Positions 25,540-34,296 of a stretch of DNA of 64,000 nt are shown here, piece by piece; positions within the stretch are counted from its first letter, which is position 1; every line of letters starts with the position of its first letter. Below the pieces are notes generated by a model, which made no database searches, had not been told where the DNA came from, and saw only the letters and a list, made by a program, of their open reading frames with translations. Both the position numbers and the translations under genes were made by a program. Source of the stretch: Archangium sp. (lineage in GTDB: Bacteria > Myxococcota > Myxococcia > Myxococcales > Myxococcaceae); contig JALHMW010000003.1 of NCBI GenBank assembly GCA_022843845.1, forward strand, positions 62,001 to 126,000, read 5' to 3'.

Positions 25540-26561
25540 TGGCGGCAGTCGAGCTCCACGAGATCGAGAAGTCGTTCGGCTCGACGGCGGTGGTGAAGCG
25601 TTTGTCGCTCGAGGTGAAGGAGCACGAGCTGCTCGCGCTCCTCGGGCCGTCCGGGTGCGGGAAGACGACGACGCTCCGAATGATCGCGGGGCTGGAGCGG
25701 CCCGACCGCGGCGTCATTCGGCTCGCTGGCCGGCTCGTCGACGATGGGAAGGAGTTCGTGCAGCCGGAGCAGCGCGGCCTGGGCATGGTGTTCCAGAGCT
25801 ACGCGGTCTGGCCGCACAAGAGCGTCTTCGAGAACGTCGCGTACCCGCTGCAGCTGCGACGGGAGCAGAACGTCGAAGCCAAGGTGATGGAGGCGCTCGG
25901 CTGGGTCCGCTTGTCCGCCCTCGCGCAGCGCCGGCCGCACGAGCTGTCGGGCGGTCAGCTCCAACGTGTCGCGCTTGCCAGGGCACTGGTCGGACGGCCC
26001 AAGGTGCTGTTACTCGACGAGCCGCTCTCGAACCTCGACGTGGCGCTGCGTGAAGAGCTGCGCGGCGAGATCGCGAGCCTGCGGGCCACACTCGGAACGA
26101 CGATGGTGCTGGTGACGCACGACCAGGGTGAAGCGCTCGCCCTCGCCGATCGCGTTGCCGTCATGAACAAAGGCGTCATCGAGCAGCTCGCCGAACCGGA
26201 CGTCGTCTATCGCGAGCCCGGCACGCCCTTCGTCGCAGGCTTCGTCGGCGGGGCGAACGTGCTCGAAGGCGTCGTGCAGGACGGGCGCTTCATCGTCGAA
26301 GGCCAGTCGTTCGAGCTGCCGCCCAGAACGGCTGTGACTCCGGGTCCGGTGACGGTGGTCGTGCGCACCGAAGACGTCGCGGTCGGCGGTACCGGCCCAG
26401 CACTCACACTCCAGGCGAAGTTGTTCCTCGGCAGCACCACGGAGTACCGGTTCGCGCTCGGCCAGCAGGTGCTGCGCTCGACCGGGCCGGCGATCGACGG
26501 GCTCAAACCAGCGCAGGCAGCGGCGGTCTCGTTTCGGGCAGTCAGACTCTTCGCGAGGTGA
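25539..26561 (+). CDS. Iron(III)-type ABC transporter ATPase
   Basis: A 340-residue importer ATPase. Walker A is GPSGCGKTTT, Q-loop QSYAVWPHKSVFENVAYPL, signature LSGGQLQRVALARAL, Walker B LLLDEPLSNLD, H-loop VTHDQGEALALADR. After about residue 230 comes a TOBE-like regulatory domain. The Q-x-Y-A-x-W-P motif is typical of FbpC/PotA-like importers. A good RBS (GCGGAGG) precedes ATG 25539; an in-frame GTG at 25536 is also possible. It completes the importer operon. Confidence 0.92.
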   Translation: MAAVELHEIEKSFGSTAVVKRLSLEVKEHELLALLGPSGCGKTTTLRMIAGLERPDRGVIRLAGRLVDDGKEFVQPEQRGLGMVFQSYAVWPHKSVFENVAYPLQLRREQNVEAKVMEALGWVRLSALAQRRPHELSGGQLQRVALARALVGRPKVLLLDEPLSNLDVALREELRGEIASLRATLGTTMVLVTHDQGEALALADRVAVMNKGVIEQLAEPDVVYREPGTPFVAGFVGGANVLEGVVQDGRFIVEGQSFELPPRTAVTPGPVTVVVRTEDVAVGGTGPALTLQAKLFLGSTTEYRFALGQQVLRSTGPAIDGLKPAQAAAVSFRAVRLFAR

Positions 26562-26608
26562 AGCACTTCCCGCTGACGAGCCCCCGGTCCATGACGTATT
26601 GAGGCTGC

Positions 26609-28381
26609 ATGACGATGCCAGTCACCTACCGGGTCGCGATGTCGCAGCCGCACACCCACCTCTTCGAGGTCGAGGCGATCTTCCCCGCCGCCGGCAACGA
26701 GCTCACCGTCGGCCTGCCCGTGTGGACGCCCGGCAGCTACCTCGTGCGCGAGTACAGCCGGCACGTGCAGGACCTGTCGGTCACCAACACCGCCGGGGTC
26801 GCGTTGCACTTCGATCGCCTCGACAAGCGCGCGCTGCGAATCAAGGCCAACAACGAGCCGGTGCACCTGAAGTACCGCGTGTACGCGAACGAGCTCACCG
26901 TTCGAACCAGCCACCTCGACGGCTCTCACGGCTACTTCAACGGCGCGACGCTCTTCTACTACTCGGAGCAGCTCCGCTTCCGGCCGCACCACGTCGCCAT
27001 CGACGCGCCGCAAGGCTGGCGCACCACCGTCGCGCTCGATCAACAGGGCCAGGAGTTCGTCGCGCCGAACTACGACGAGCTGATCGACTCACCGTTCGAG
27101 GTCGGGCCGCACACGCCAATTCACTTCAACGCCGCTGGCGTACCTCACGAGATCGTCCTCTGGGGCGAGCCGCAGCTCGACGAGAAGAAGCTGGTCGCTG
27201 ATCTCACGCGCATCGTCGAGATCGAGGCCGCGCTCTTCGATGGCCTGCCGATGAAGCGCTACGTGTTCTTCATCTACGGCACCGACAAGGGCCGCGGCGG
27301 GCTCGAGCACAAGGCCTCGACCGCCCTGCTTTTCCCACGCGCCGGCTTCTCGTCACCCAAGGGCTGGGAGGACTTCCTCACCCTCGCCGCGCACGAGTAC
27401 TTCCACCTCTGGAACGTCAAGCGCATCAAGCCGAAGCGGCTCGTCCCGTTCGACTACTCGCAAGAGAACTACACCCAGCTGCTCTGGTTCTTCGAGGGCG
27501 GCACCAGCTACTACGACAACCTGCTCGTGCGCCGCGCAGGCCTGATGACGGCCGCGCGCTACCTCACGCGCTTCGGTGAGTCGCTCACGGCGCTCCACGG
27601 CACGCCGGGCCGCACCGTGTTGCCGCTCACCGACGCCTCCTGGCTCGCGTGGACCAAGCACTATCGGCCCGACGAGAACTCACCGAACAGCGCGATCAGC
27701 TACTACCTCAAGGGCGAGATCGTCTGCGCGCTGCTCGACCTTCACCTCCGCCGCGCGACGAACGACGCGAAGAGCTTCGACGACGTGCTCGACCTGCTCT
27801 GGAAGCGCTACGGCGACGAGTCGGGCGTGCCTGAGAACGGCATCGAGCAGGTGGCGACCGAGCTCGCGGGCACCTCGCTCTCGGCGTTCTTCGATCACGC
27901 GCTCCGCGGCACGAAGGAGCTCGACTACTCGGTCTTCAACCACGTCGGCCTCGAGGTGCGCTTCAGGCCCCGCGACGCGTCCGCTTCGGACAAGGGCGGC
28001 ACGCCGCCGCGCAAGGGCAACGACAAGACGCCGGGCGGCTGGCTCGGGCTGGTGCCGAAGGCCGGCGCGGCCATCGCGACCGTCCTCGATGGCTCTCCGG
28101 CGATGCAGGCCGGCGTCTACGCCGACGACGAGATCGTCGCCCTCGATGGGCTGAAGTGCGACGCGGCTGGCCTCATCACGCGCTGCGACGACAAGAAGCC
28201 GGGCGAAGCGGTGAAGGTGACGCTGTTCCGCCGCGACAGGTTGATCGAGCTCAGCGTCACCCTCGGCGCCAAGCCAGCTGACGGCGTGTACCTCGCGCGA
28301 GTCGATGCTCCGACCGAGGCGCAGCGGGCGGCGTACAAGGCGTGGCTCGGCACGGCGTGGGACGAGAGCGAGGCGAAGTGA
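26609..28381 (+). CDS. M61 family metallopeptidase with PDZ domain
   Basis: A 590-residue peptidase of the glycyl aminopeptidase family. The N-terminal beta-rich domain carries VWTPGSYLVREYSRHVQDL. The zinc motif is HEYFHLWNVKRIKP (about residues 261-274), with the second Glu in the downstream FFEGGTSYYDNLLVRRAGL segment. A PDZ domain (about 470-560) has GWLGLVPKAGAAIATVLDGSPAMQAG. No signal peptide is seen, in line with the cytoplasmic members. Its stop overlaps the start of slyX by one base. Confidence 0.9.
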   Translation: MTMPVTYRVAMSQPHTHLFEVEAIFPAAGNELTVGLPVWTPGSYLVREYSRHVQDLSVTNTAGVALHFDRLDKRALRIKANNEPVHLKYRVYANELTVRTSHLDGSHGYFNGATLFYYSEQLRFRPHHVAIDAPQGWRTTVALDQQGQEFVAPNYDELIDSPFEVGPHTPIHFNAAGVPHEIVLWGEPQLDEKKLVADLTRIVEIEAALFDGLPMKRYVFFIYGTDKGRGGLEHKASTALLFPRAGFSSPKGWEDFLTLAAHEYFHLWNVKRIKPKRLVPFDYSQENYTQLLWFFEGGTSYYDNLLVRRAGLMTAARYLTRFGESLTALHGTPGRTVLPLTDASWLAWTKHYRPDENSPNSAISYYLKGEIVCALLDLHLRRATNDAKSFDDVLDLLWKRYGDESGVPENGIEQVATELAGTSLSAFFDHALRGTKELDYSVFNHVGLEVRFRPRDASASDKGGTPPRKGNDKTPGGWLGLVPKAGAAIATVLDGSPAMQAGVYADDEIVALDGLKCDAAGLITRCDDKKPGEAVKVTLFRRDRLIELSVTLGAKPADGVYLARVDAPTEAQRAAYKAWLGTAWDESEAK

Positions 28382-28584
28382 TGATCGATTCACTGAGGCT
28401 GACCACGATGGAAGAGCGGTACGCGCACCTCGAGCAGGTTGTCGCGGAGCTCTCCGAGGTCGTCTACCGCCAGCAGCGGGAGATCGACTCGCTGCACCTG
28501 CACGTCACCCAGCTCAAAGAGAAGGTTGGCGGAGATCCAGGCCTGGTGGACCCCGGCCAGCACGAGCGACCTCCGCACTATTGA
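28381..28584 (+). CDS. slyX: SlyX-like protein
   Basis: A 67-residue coiled-coil protein: MEERYAHLEQVVAELSEVVYRQQREIDSLHLHV followed by TQLKEKV. It ends in PPHY, the hallmark of SlyX. SlyX is short, cytoplasmic and of uncertain function (named from a Salmonella/E. coli slyD neighbour). The start could also be the ATG at 28408; 28381 is chosen because it overlaps the M61 stop by one base, matching tight operon packing. Confidence 0.8.
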   Translation: MIDSLRLTTMEERYAHLEQVVAELSEVVYRQQREIDSLHLHVTQLKEKVGGDPGLVDPGQHERPPHY

Positions 28585-28658
28585 GCGGTTGCGGGGCGGG
28601 AGCGCGAATTCGGGAAGGCCAATGTCCCATCAGCGCCCACACCTGAGTCTTCTCACAC

Positions 28659-29987
28659 ATGAGCATCGCTCCGACCCGAATCAGTGGTGCAGCCCGTTCC
28701 ACCCAGCTCGATCAAGACTGGAGCGGCGCTCTGAAGGACCCGAACCGGAAGATCCCGCTCGCCCTCACCGACGACCTCAAGAAGAAGGACCCCGAGGCGT
28801 ACAAGCTGCTCGCCTCGCTCAAGCCCGATCAGCTCACCGCGCTGAAGGCCGCCGACAAGGATGGCTCGGGCTCGTTGTCACTGAAAGAAGCCAAGGCGTT
28901 CTTGATCAAGAACGGCCAGCTCCAGAGCGGCGGCAAGTACGACACCTTCACCCAGGCCCTCAACGCGCTCTTCACCACCGCCGCCGGCAAGACCGTCGAC
29001 GTGCGCACCCCGAACGCGAGCGTCTTGTACCTGCAGGTCAACAACCACACCGACAAGGGCACGTACCTCTCGAACGGCGCCCGGCAGACGGCAGAGCGCA
29101 ACGCGCTGAGCACCGTGGTCTCGAAGGACCCCGACAAGGCAGAGCTCACCGGCCTCGACATCACCAGAGAGTTCAACAAGGGCCCGGCGCAGGCGCAGAA
29201 GGCGTTCCGCGACGGCATGCAGTCGTACCTCGACAACCTGGTGAAGACGGGCGGCTCGATGACCGGCCTCGTCATCTCGGGCCACAGCGACGGTACGAAC
29301 ATGCTGTTCGAGCAGGCGAACCACTCTGGCTACTCGCAGAACCTCGACATTCGCGCCGAGCTCAAGCGCTTCCGCGACATGGAGAGCCCCGCCGGGAGCG
29401 GAAAGTTCCCGTACAAGGAGCTCTTCGACAAGACCGAGAAGGTCGGCCTGCTCGCCTGCTTCCAGGGCGGAAACCTGCACGAGTGGCGCGCCCTTTTCCC
29501 GAACGCCGTGCTCGCGGGCACCGAGAACTTCTCGCCTGACGCGGGCAGCGCTGGCTCGCCGGCCATCTACGGAGCCGCCGCCGCTGCGCGCCAGTACTAC
29601 GAAGACGGTGGAGACTTTCAGAAGGCCGAGAAGGCCGGCCGCAGCGCCCCCAACGCCCACGCCGATGGACTTCAGGGCCGGCGCGGCCTCCAGCTCTCGG
29701 TGCCCGCGACCCCGGCTGAGGTGCTCAAGGCCGCGACGGCCGACTTCGAGAAGGCGAAGAAGGCGTACGCGTCAGCTGCTGCGGATGTCGAGAAGGCCAT
29801 TCGCGACGGGAAGGGGGCTGTGAAGCCCGAGCGCATGAAAGAGATCTACAAGCTCGCCCGCACCTACGAGAGCGCTGCCTCGGCCCTCAAGGCCGCAGGC
29901 GGAACGCCGACCGCCGCCGACGGCACGCCCATCGACGTGGCCAAAGCCAAGCGTATCGCGGACCGGTTGTTCGAGCTGCGCTTCTGA
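28659..29987 (+). CDS. EF-hand protein with caspase/CHAT-like His-Cys pattern
   Basis: A 442-residue protein with no signal peptide. A single canonical EF-hand loop lies at residues 66-77 (DKDGSGSLSLKE, with D1, D3, S5, S7, S9 and E12). Residues 195-330 resemble a caspase-like (CHAT/clan CD) core: hydrophobic strand plus GLVISGHSDG (His209), then VGLLACFQGG (Cys267), then VLAGTENFSPD and a helix YGAAAAARQYYEDGGDFQKAEKAGRSA. The His and Cys spacing (58 residues) and the following GT-x(n)-F-like segment fit that fold. The C-terminus (350-442) is a Lys/Ala-rich helical region. Fold assignment is by eye and unverified. Confidence 0.6.
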   Translation: MSIAPTRISGAARSTQLDQDWSGALKDPNRKIPLALTDDLKKKDPEAYKLLASLKPDQLTALKAADKDGSGSLSLKEAKAFLIKNGQLQSGGKYDTFTQALNALFTTAAGKTVDVRTPNASVLYLQVNNHTDKGTYLSNGARQTAERNALSTVVSKDPDKAELTGLDITREFNKGPAQAQKAFRDGMQSYLDNLVKTGGSMTGLVISGHSDGTNMLFEQANHSGYSQNLDIRAELKRFRDMESPAGSGKFPYKELFDKTEKVGLLACFQGGNLHEWRALFPNAVLAGTENFSPDAGSAGSPAIYGAAAAARQYYEDGGDFQKAEKAGRSAPNAHADGLQGRRGLQLSVPATPAEVLKAATADFEKAKKAYASAAADVEKAIRDGKGAVKPERMKEIYKLARTYESAASALKAAGGTPTAADGTPIDVAKAKRIADRLFELRF

Positions 29988-31346
29988 TTACTGCGCGCGC
30001 GTCAGCAGCGCCGCGAACTCAGGGCGCTCACGCAGCGGAGCCAGATCGTGGTCCTCGGTCAGCGCCTCACGCAGCTTCGGCATTCCCGCGCGCACGGCCT
30101 CCGACAGCCACCGCATCGCCTCGTCAGGCCGCGACAGCTTCACGAGCGCGCACGCCGCGTTGAACGCGTCTTCGCCTTTGCTGAACTTCTTCCAGAGGAA
30201 CTCGCTCAGCCGCAGGCAGCTCTCGGTGGCGTTGGCGTGAAACAGCCGCGCGGTGAGATCGGCCGCGACCCGGCCAGCAGCGTCTTCGCGGGTCTTCGCG
30301 TTCGCCAGCATCAAGGTCGCGACGGCCTCGACTTCTTGCAGGCGCTCCTGCGCGAACAACGCTGACGCGAGCAGCGGCGCCGCCGTCACCGCGAGGTGGC
30401 CGTTCGTCACTTCGGGCATCAGGATCGCGATCACGCCGTCGACGTCGTCCTTCGTCGCGAGCAACCGCGCCTTGAGCTCGGGCGCGACCTGCCACCCGCT
30501 CGGGAGCGTTCGCACCAGCTCAGCCGCGGCCTCGGGCTTCCCGTTCATCAGGTGCAGCCAGGCGAGTTCCTGCGCGACACGCGCGCGCTGCTCGTCCGTC
30601 GTGGCGACCTGCTTCAACATCAGGAGGATCGTCTCGGCGCCTTCGCGGTTGCCGCTCCAGCCGAGCGCGACCGCCTGCTTGAGCGCCTGATCGAAGTCCG
30701 GGCGTTTGTCCTTCCAACGCTCCCAGCCGCGAAGAATGGCGAACACCCCGATGAGCCCGAGGAACGGCTGCTCGAATCTCGCAGCGCCCGCGATGACCCC
30801 GAGCCCCGTGACGATGCTGACCAGCCCGACCCACCGCGGCCGAGGCGTGCCCGTGACGATGGTCGCGCCGGTGTCGAGCAGATTGCCGCCGTCGAGCGGC
30901 ATCAGCGGCAGCAAGTTGATCGCGCCCCAGATGAGATTGATCCAGATGGAGACTTCGATCATCGCCGAGATGGTCGGCGACCAGGGCCCGAGCGACTTGA
31001 GCACCCAGGAGATCGTTCCCAGCGCGATCGAGATCGCCGGACCCGAGCCGCTGACGATGAACCTCTGCCTCACGGTGGGCGCCGCGCCTTCGGGCCAGAA
31101 CGTGAGGCCGCCGAGCGCGTAGATGGATACGCGAGGCGCAAACTTGAACACCCGCATCGCGACGGCGTGCCCCAGTTCGTGCAAAAGCACGGAGACGAAG
31201 ACCCCGATCGTCCAGATCAGCACGAGCTGCCACCCGCCACCCCACGCCAGGACCATGAGCGGCACGATCAGGAACGACCAGTCGATCCCGACCGGAATGC
31301 CGAACAGCTTGAACCGAACGAAGCCTTCTCCAGTGCCGCCGAACAT
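29988..31346 (-). CDS. Site-2 protease family (M50) membrane peptidase with TPR-like tail
   Basis: A 452-residue integral membrane peptidase. The zinc motif HELGH is in a TM segment (SVLLHELGHAVAMR), and the second metal site is LMPLDGG, in the M50 SpoIVFB/YwhC-like pattern. About six membrane segments span residues 15-215. From about 220 to the end is a soluble region of paired helices (TPR/HAT-like) which probably binds substrate or partner proteins. The ATG at 31346 overlaps the LOG gene stop by one base (TGATG). Substrate unknown. Confidence 0.87.
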   Translation of the reverse strand: MFGGTGEGFVRFKLFGIPVGIDWSFLIVPLMVLAWGGGWQLVLIWTIGVFVSVLLHELGHAVAMRVFKFAPRVSIYALGGLTFWPEGAAPTVRQRFIVSGSGPAISIALGTISWVLKSLGPWSPTISAMIEVSIWINLIWGAINLLPLMPLDGGNLLDTGATIVTGTPRPRWVGLVSIVTGLGVIAGAARFEQPFLGLIGVFAILRGWERWKDKRPDFDQALKQAVALGWSGNREGAETILLMLKQVATTDEQRARVAQELAWLHLMNGKPEAAAELVRTLPSGWQVAPELKARLLATKDDVDGVIAILMPEVTNGHLAVTAAPLLASALFAQERLQEVEAVATLMLANAKTREDAAGRVAADLTARLFHANATESCLRLSEFLWKKFSKGEDAFNAACALVKLSRPDEAMRWLSEAVRAGMPKLREALTEDHDLAPLRERPEFAALLTRAQ

Positions 31347-31897
31347 CACGAGCCTCCCAGCAGCCGGCCGAGCAGCACATCAGGGTCGCGCTCGACGCGA
31401 AGGGTCGCCCGCGTCGCGCCCGGAGCAAACCCGTCGGCGACCGCGCCATCGAGCCAGGCCACCAGCGGCTCGTAGAAGCCGTCGACGTCGAGCAGCCCCA
31501 GCGGCTTGTGGTGCATCGCCAGCTGCCGCCACGTGAGCGCTTCGAACAGCTCATCCATCGTCCCGAACCCGCCCGGCAACGCGACGAAGGCATCGGCACG
31601 GTCGGCCATCACGGCTTTGCGCTCGTGCATCGAGCCGGTGTCGATTCGTTCGCTGAGCTTCGGGTGCGCGAACTCGACGCGATCGAGCCCTTTGGGAATG
31701 ACCCCGATCACCCGCTGACCGCCCGCGAGCACCGCATCGGCCACCGCGCCCATCAACCCGTTCGCTGCGCCGCCGTAAACGAGATCGAGCCCTCGACGCG
31801 CCATCGCTTCGCCGAACCCAGTCGCTGCTTCGCGGAACACCGGCCGTGACCCGTCACGCGAGCCACAGAACACCGCGACCGTCTGCTCACGGCTCAC
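31346..31897 (-). CDS. LOG family protein (TIGR00730)
   Basis: A 183-residue Rossmann-like protein. Signature motifs are AVFCGSRDG at the N-terminus, GLDLVYGGAANGLMGAVADA and the catalytic PGGFGTMDELFE. The family includes cytokinin-riboside 5'-monophosphate phosphoribohydrolases and related nucleotide hydrolases. I use GTG 31897, which begins right before the first strand (VSREQTVAVF). It overlaps the nadB stop by 11 bases and the site-2 protease by one. Confidence 0.9.
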   Translation of the reverse strand: MSREQTVAVFCGSRDGSRPVFREAATGFGEAMARRGLDLVYGGAANGLMGAVADAVLAGGQRVIGVIPKGLDRVEFAHPKLSERIDTGSMHERKAVMADRADAFVALPGGFGTMDELFEALTWRQLAMHHKPLGLLDVDGFYEPLVAWLDGAVADGFAPGATRATLRVERDPDVLLGRLLGGS

Positions 31898-33476
31898 GGG
31901 TGACCGCCGTGTCGATGAGCCAGTTGTGATCGTCCGACGCGAGGTAGTCGAGCGTGTAGTGCAGGCCGCGGCTCTCTTTCCGGCGCGACGCACACTCGAC
32001 GATCAGGTGCGCCACGTCGGCGATGTTGCGCAGCTCGATCACGTCGCGCGTCACCTTGTACTGCCAGTAGTACTCGCGGATCTCTTCACGGAGCATGTCG
32101 AGGCGCCGTCGCGCGCGCGCCAGCCGCTTGCCCGTGCGCACGATGCCCACGTAGTTCCACATCAGCCGTCGAATCTCTTCCCAGTTCTGGCTGACGACGA
32201 CGATCTCATCCGACGTGACGGCGGCGCCGGGATCCCACTCGGGGACCTCGTCGGGCAGCTTCACGCCTTCCTTCACCTCGGCGGCCGCGGCCACCGTCGC
32301 GCGATGCCCGAAGACGAGCCCCTCGAGCAACGAGTTCGAGGCGAGGCGGTTGGCTCCGTGGAGGCCGGTACACGACACTTCACCGACGGCATACAACCCG
32401 GGCACCGACGTTCGCCCGTGCTCGTCCGTCACCACGCCACCGCACATATAGTGCGCGGCCGGCACGACGGGGATCGGCTGCACGGCCATGTCGATGCCGA
32501 ACTCCTTGCAGGTCCCGTAGATCGTCGGGAAGCGCTCGACGAGGTACGCCTTCCCCAGGTGCGTCATGTCGAGGTGCACGCACTCGTCGCCGGTGCGCTT
32601 CATCTCGGCGTCGATCGCGCGCGCCACCACGTCACGAGGCGCCAGCTCTGCCAGCTCGTGGTACCGCTTCATGAAGCGCTCGCCCGAGCCCTTGAGCCGC
32701 AGCTTGCCGCCTTCACCGCGCAGGGCTTCGCTGATCAGAAAGCTCTTCGCCTCGGGGTGGAAGAGGCAGGTGGGGTGGAACTGGTAGAACTCCATGTTGG
32801 CGATGCGTGCGCCCGCTCGGAACGCCATCGCCACGCCGTCACCCGTCGCGACGTCAGGGTTCGAGGTGTAGAGATAGACCTTCCCTGCGCCGCCGGTCGC
32901 GAGCACCGTCACCCGGCCCAGGAACGTCTCGATGGAGCCGTCCTCGAGCAACACGTAGGCCCCCTGCACGCGCCCTCCGCCTGGCGGCACCGCGCGCTCA
33001 CGGATGAGATCGATCGCGGTCGAGTCGGGGAAGAAGCTGATGTTCTTCTGCTCGTCGCACGCGGCCAGCATCGCGCGCTCGACCTCTTTGCCCGTCACGT
33101 CGCCCGCGTGCACGATGCGCCGCTTGGAGTGCCCACCCTCGCGCGTGAGATCGAACTCTCCGTTCGCGCGGCGGTTGAACTCGGCGCCCATGGCCGCCAG
33201 CGCGTTGAGCCGATCGGGCCCTTCGCGAACGGTGATCTCGACGATCGCGCGCTTGTTGAGCCCCGCGCCGGCCACCATCGTGTCCTCGACGTGCTTCTCG
33301 AACGAGTCCTCGGCCGACAGCACCGCCGCGATGCCGCCCTGGGCGTAGACCGTGTTGCCCTCGGAGCGGCTGCGTTTGGTCAGCACCGCCACCGTGCCCT
33401 GCTTCGCCGCCTCGAGCGCGAAAGACAGCCCTGCGACGCCACCGCCCATCACCAGAAAGTCGAAAGACCGAGCCAT
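31887..33476 (-). CDS. nadB: L-aspartate oxidase NadB
   Basis: A 529-residue flavoprotein. The FAD motif is VMGGGVAGLSFALEAAKQG at the N-terminus. Family marks follow: YAQGGIAA, LTREGGHS, NMEFYQFHPTCL, and AAHYMCGGVVTDEHGRTSVPGLYAVGE, then HGANRLASNSLLEGLVFG. The C-terminal helical domain (SRGLHYTLDYL) is complete. NadB oxidises L-aspartate to iminoaspartate in NAD synthesis. NadA and NadC are not in the window, so the pathway is completed elsewhere. ATG 33476 fits the family start. Confidence 0.95.
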   Translation of the reverse strand: MARSFDFLVMGGGVAGLSFALEAAKQGTVAVLTKRSRSEGNTVYAQGGIAAVLSAEDSFEKHVEDTMVAGAGLNKRAIVEITVREGPDRLNALAAMGAEFNRRANGEFDLTREGGHSKRRIVHAGDVTGKEVERAMLAACDEQKNISFFPDSTAIDLIRERAVPPGGGRVQGAYVLLEDGSIETFLGRVTVLATGGAGKVYLYTSNPDVATGDGVAMAFRAGARIANMEFYQFHPTCLFHPEAKSFLISEALRGEGGKLRLKGSGERFMKRYHELAELAPRDVVARAIDAEMKRTGDECVHLDMTHLGKAYLVERFPTIYGTCKEFGIDMAVQPIPVVPAAHYMCGGVVTDEHGRTSVPGLYAVGEVSCTGLHGANRLASNSLLEGLVFGHRATVAAAAEVKEGVKLPDEVPEWDPGAAVTSDEIVVVSQNWEEIRRLMWNYVGIVRTGKRLARARRRLDMLREEIREYYWQYKVTRDVIELRNIADVAHLIVECASRRKESRGLHYTLDYLASDDHNWLIDTAVTREP

Positions 33477-33617
33477 GCCGCCGCCTCTAACAGCCCGAAG
33501 ACAGCCTGCCGACCCCTTCATCCGCCCTGACTGAACTCGCAGGTGAATGCCGAGGGGGTGCTGGTGGTTCTCACCCTCGCTGGCTTTCTTCGGGAGCCGG
33601 GCGATCGGGTGTAGGCT

Positions 33618-34283
33618 TTGCCCCGACCTCACTGTCGAGGAGTTCTTCTGCGTCGACTGCTGCCCCTCCTGCTGGTGCCCTCCCTGGCCTTCGCCGGGGG
33701 CATCTTCCGTTACGTCGAGGCCGACGGGACCGTCGTGTACACGAACGTGCCGCCCAAAGGCGCGGGCGCCCGGAAGGCGAGGAAGGTCGAAGGGGAGTTC
33801 CGCCCTGCGCCGCCGCCCACCGCTCCCGCGCGCGTCAGCCCCTCGAGCAGGAAGCAGCTCACGGCGTTCGACGAGATCATCGACGAGATGGCGCTGAAGT
33901 ACCGCATGCCCGTCAACCTGGTGCGCGCCGTCATGCACGCCGAGTCGGCGTTCAACCCCAACGCCATCTCTCACGTCGGCGCGTCGGGGCTGATGCAGCT
34001 GATGCCGCAGACGGCCCGCGAGATGTACGTGAAGGACATCTTCGACGCGCGCGAGAACATCGAGGGCGGTACCCGCTACCTGCGCGTGCTGGCCAACGAG
34101 TTCGACGGCGACATGGTGAAGATGGTGGCCGCCTACAACGCGGGCCCCGACGCCGTTCGAAAGTACGGAGGCCAGGTGCCTCCCTACGCCGAGACCCAGG
34201 CCTACGTGCGCAAGGTGCTCTCGCTCTACTTCCAGTACAAAGCGCAGTCTGACGTCGCGAAAGCTGACGGCGTCGAGCGCTGA
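33618..34283 (+). CDS. Lytic transglycosylase with DUF4124-like N-terminus
   Basis: About 221 residues. A signal sequence (LLRRLLPLLLVPSLAFA) leads to a DUF4124-like segment GIFRYVEADGTVVYTNVPP (about 28-46), then a soluble lytic transglycosylase (SLT) domain. The catalytic Glu is in VMHAESAFNPNAIS, with GLMQLMPQTA, ENIEGGTRYL and AAYNAGPDAV following. It cleaves peptidoglycan glycan chains in the periplasm. The start is uncertain: a TTG at 33618 is in frame, and a CTG at 33648 sits just after GAGGAG. It is divergent from nadB across about 140 bases. Confidence 0.88.
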   Translation: MPRPHCRGVLLRRLLPLLLVPSLAFAGGIFRYVEADGTVVYTNVPPKGAGARKARKVEGEFRPAPPPTAPARVSPSSRKQLTAFDEIIDEMALKYRMPVNLVRAVMHAESAFNPNAISHVGASGLMQLMPQTAREMYVKDIFDARENIEGGTRYLRVLANEFDGDMVKMVAAYNAGPDAVRKYGGQVPPYAETQAYVRKVLSLYFQYKAQSDVAKADGVER

Positions 34284-34296
34284 TCCAGGGGAATCA

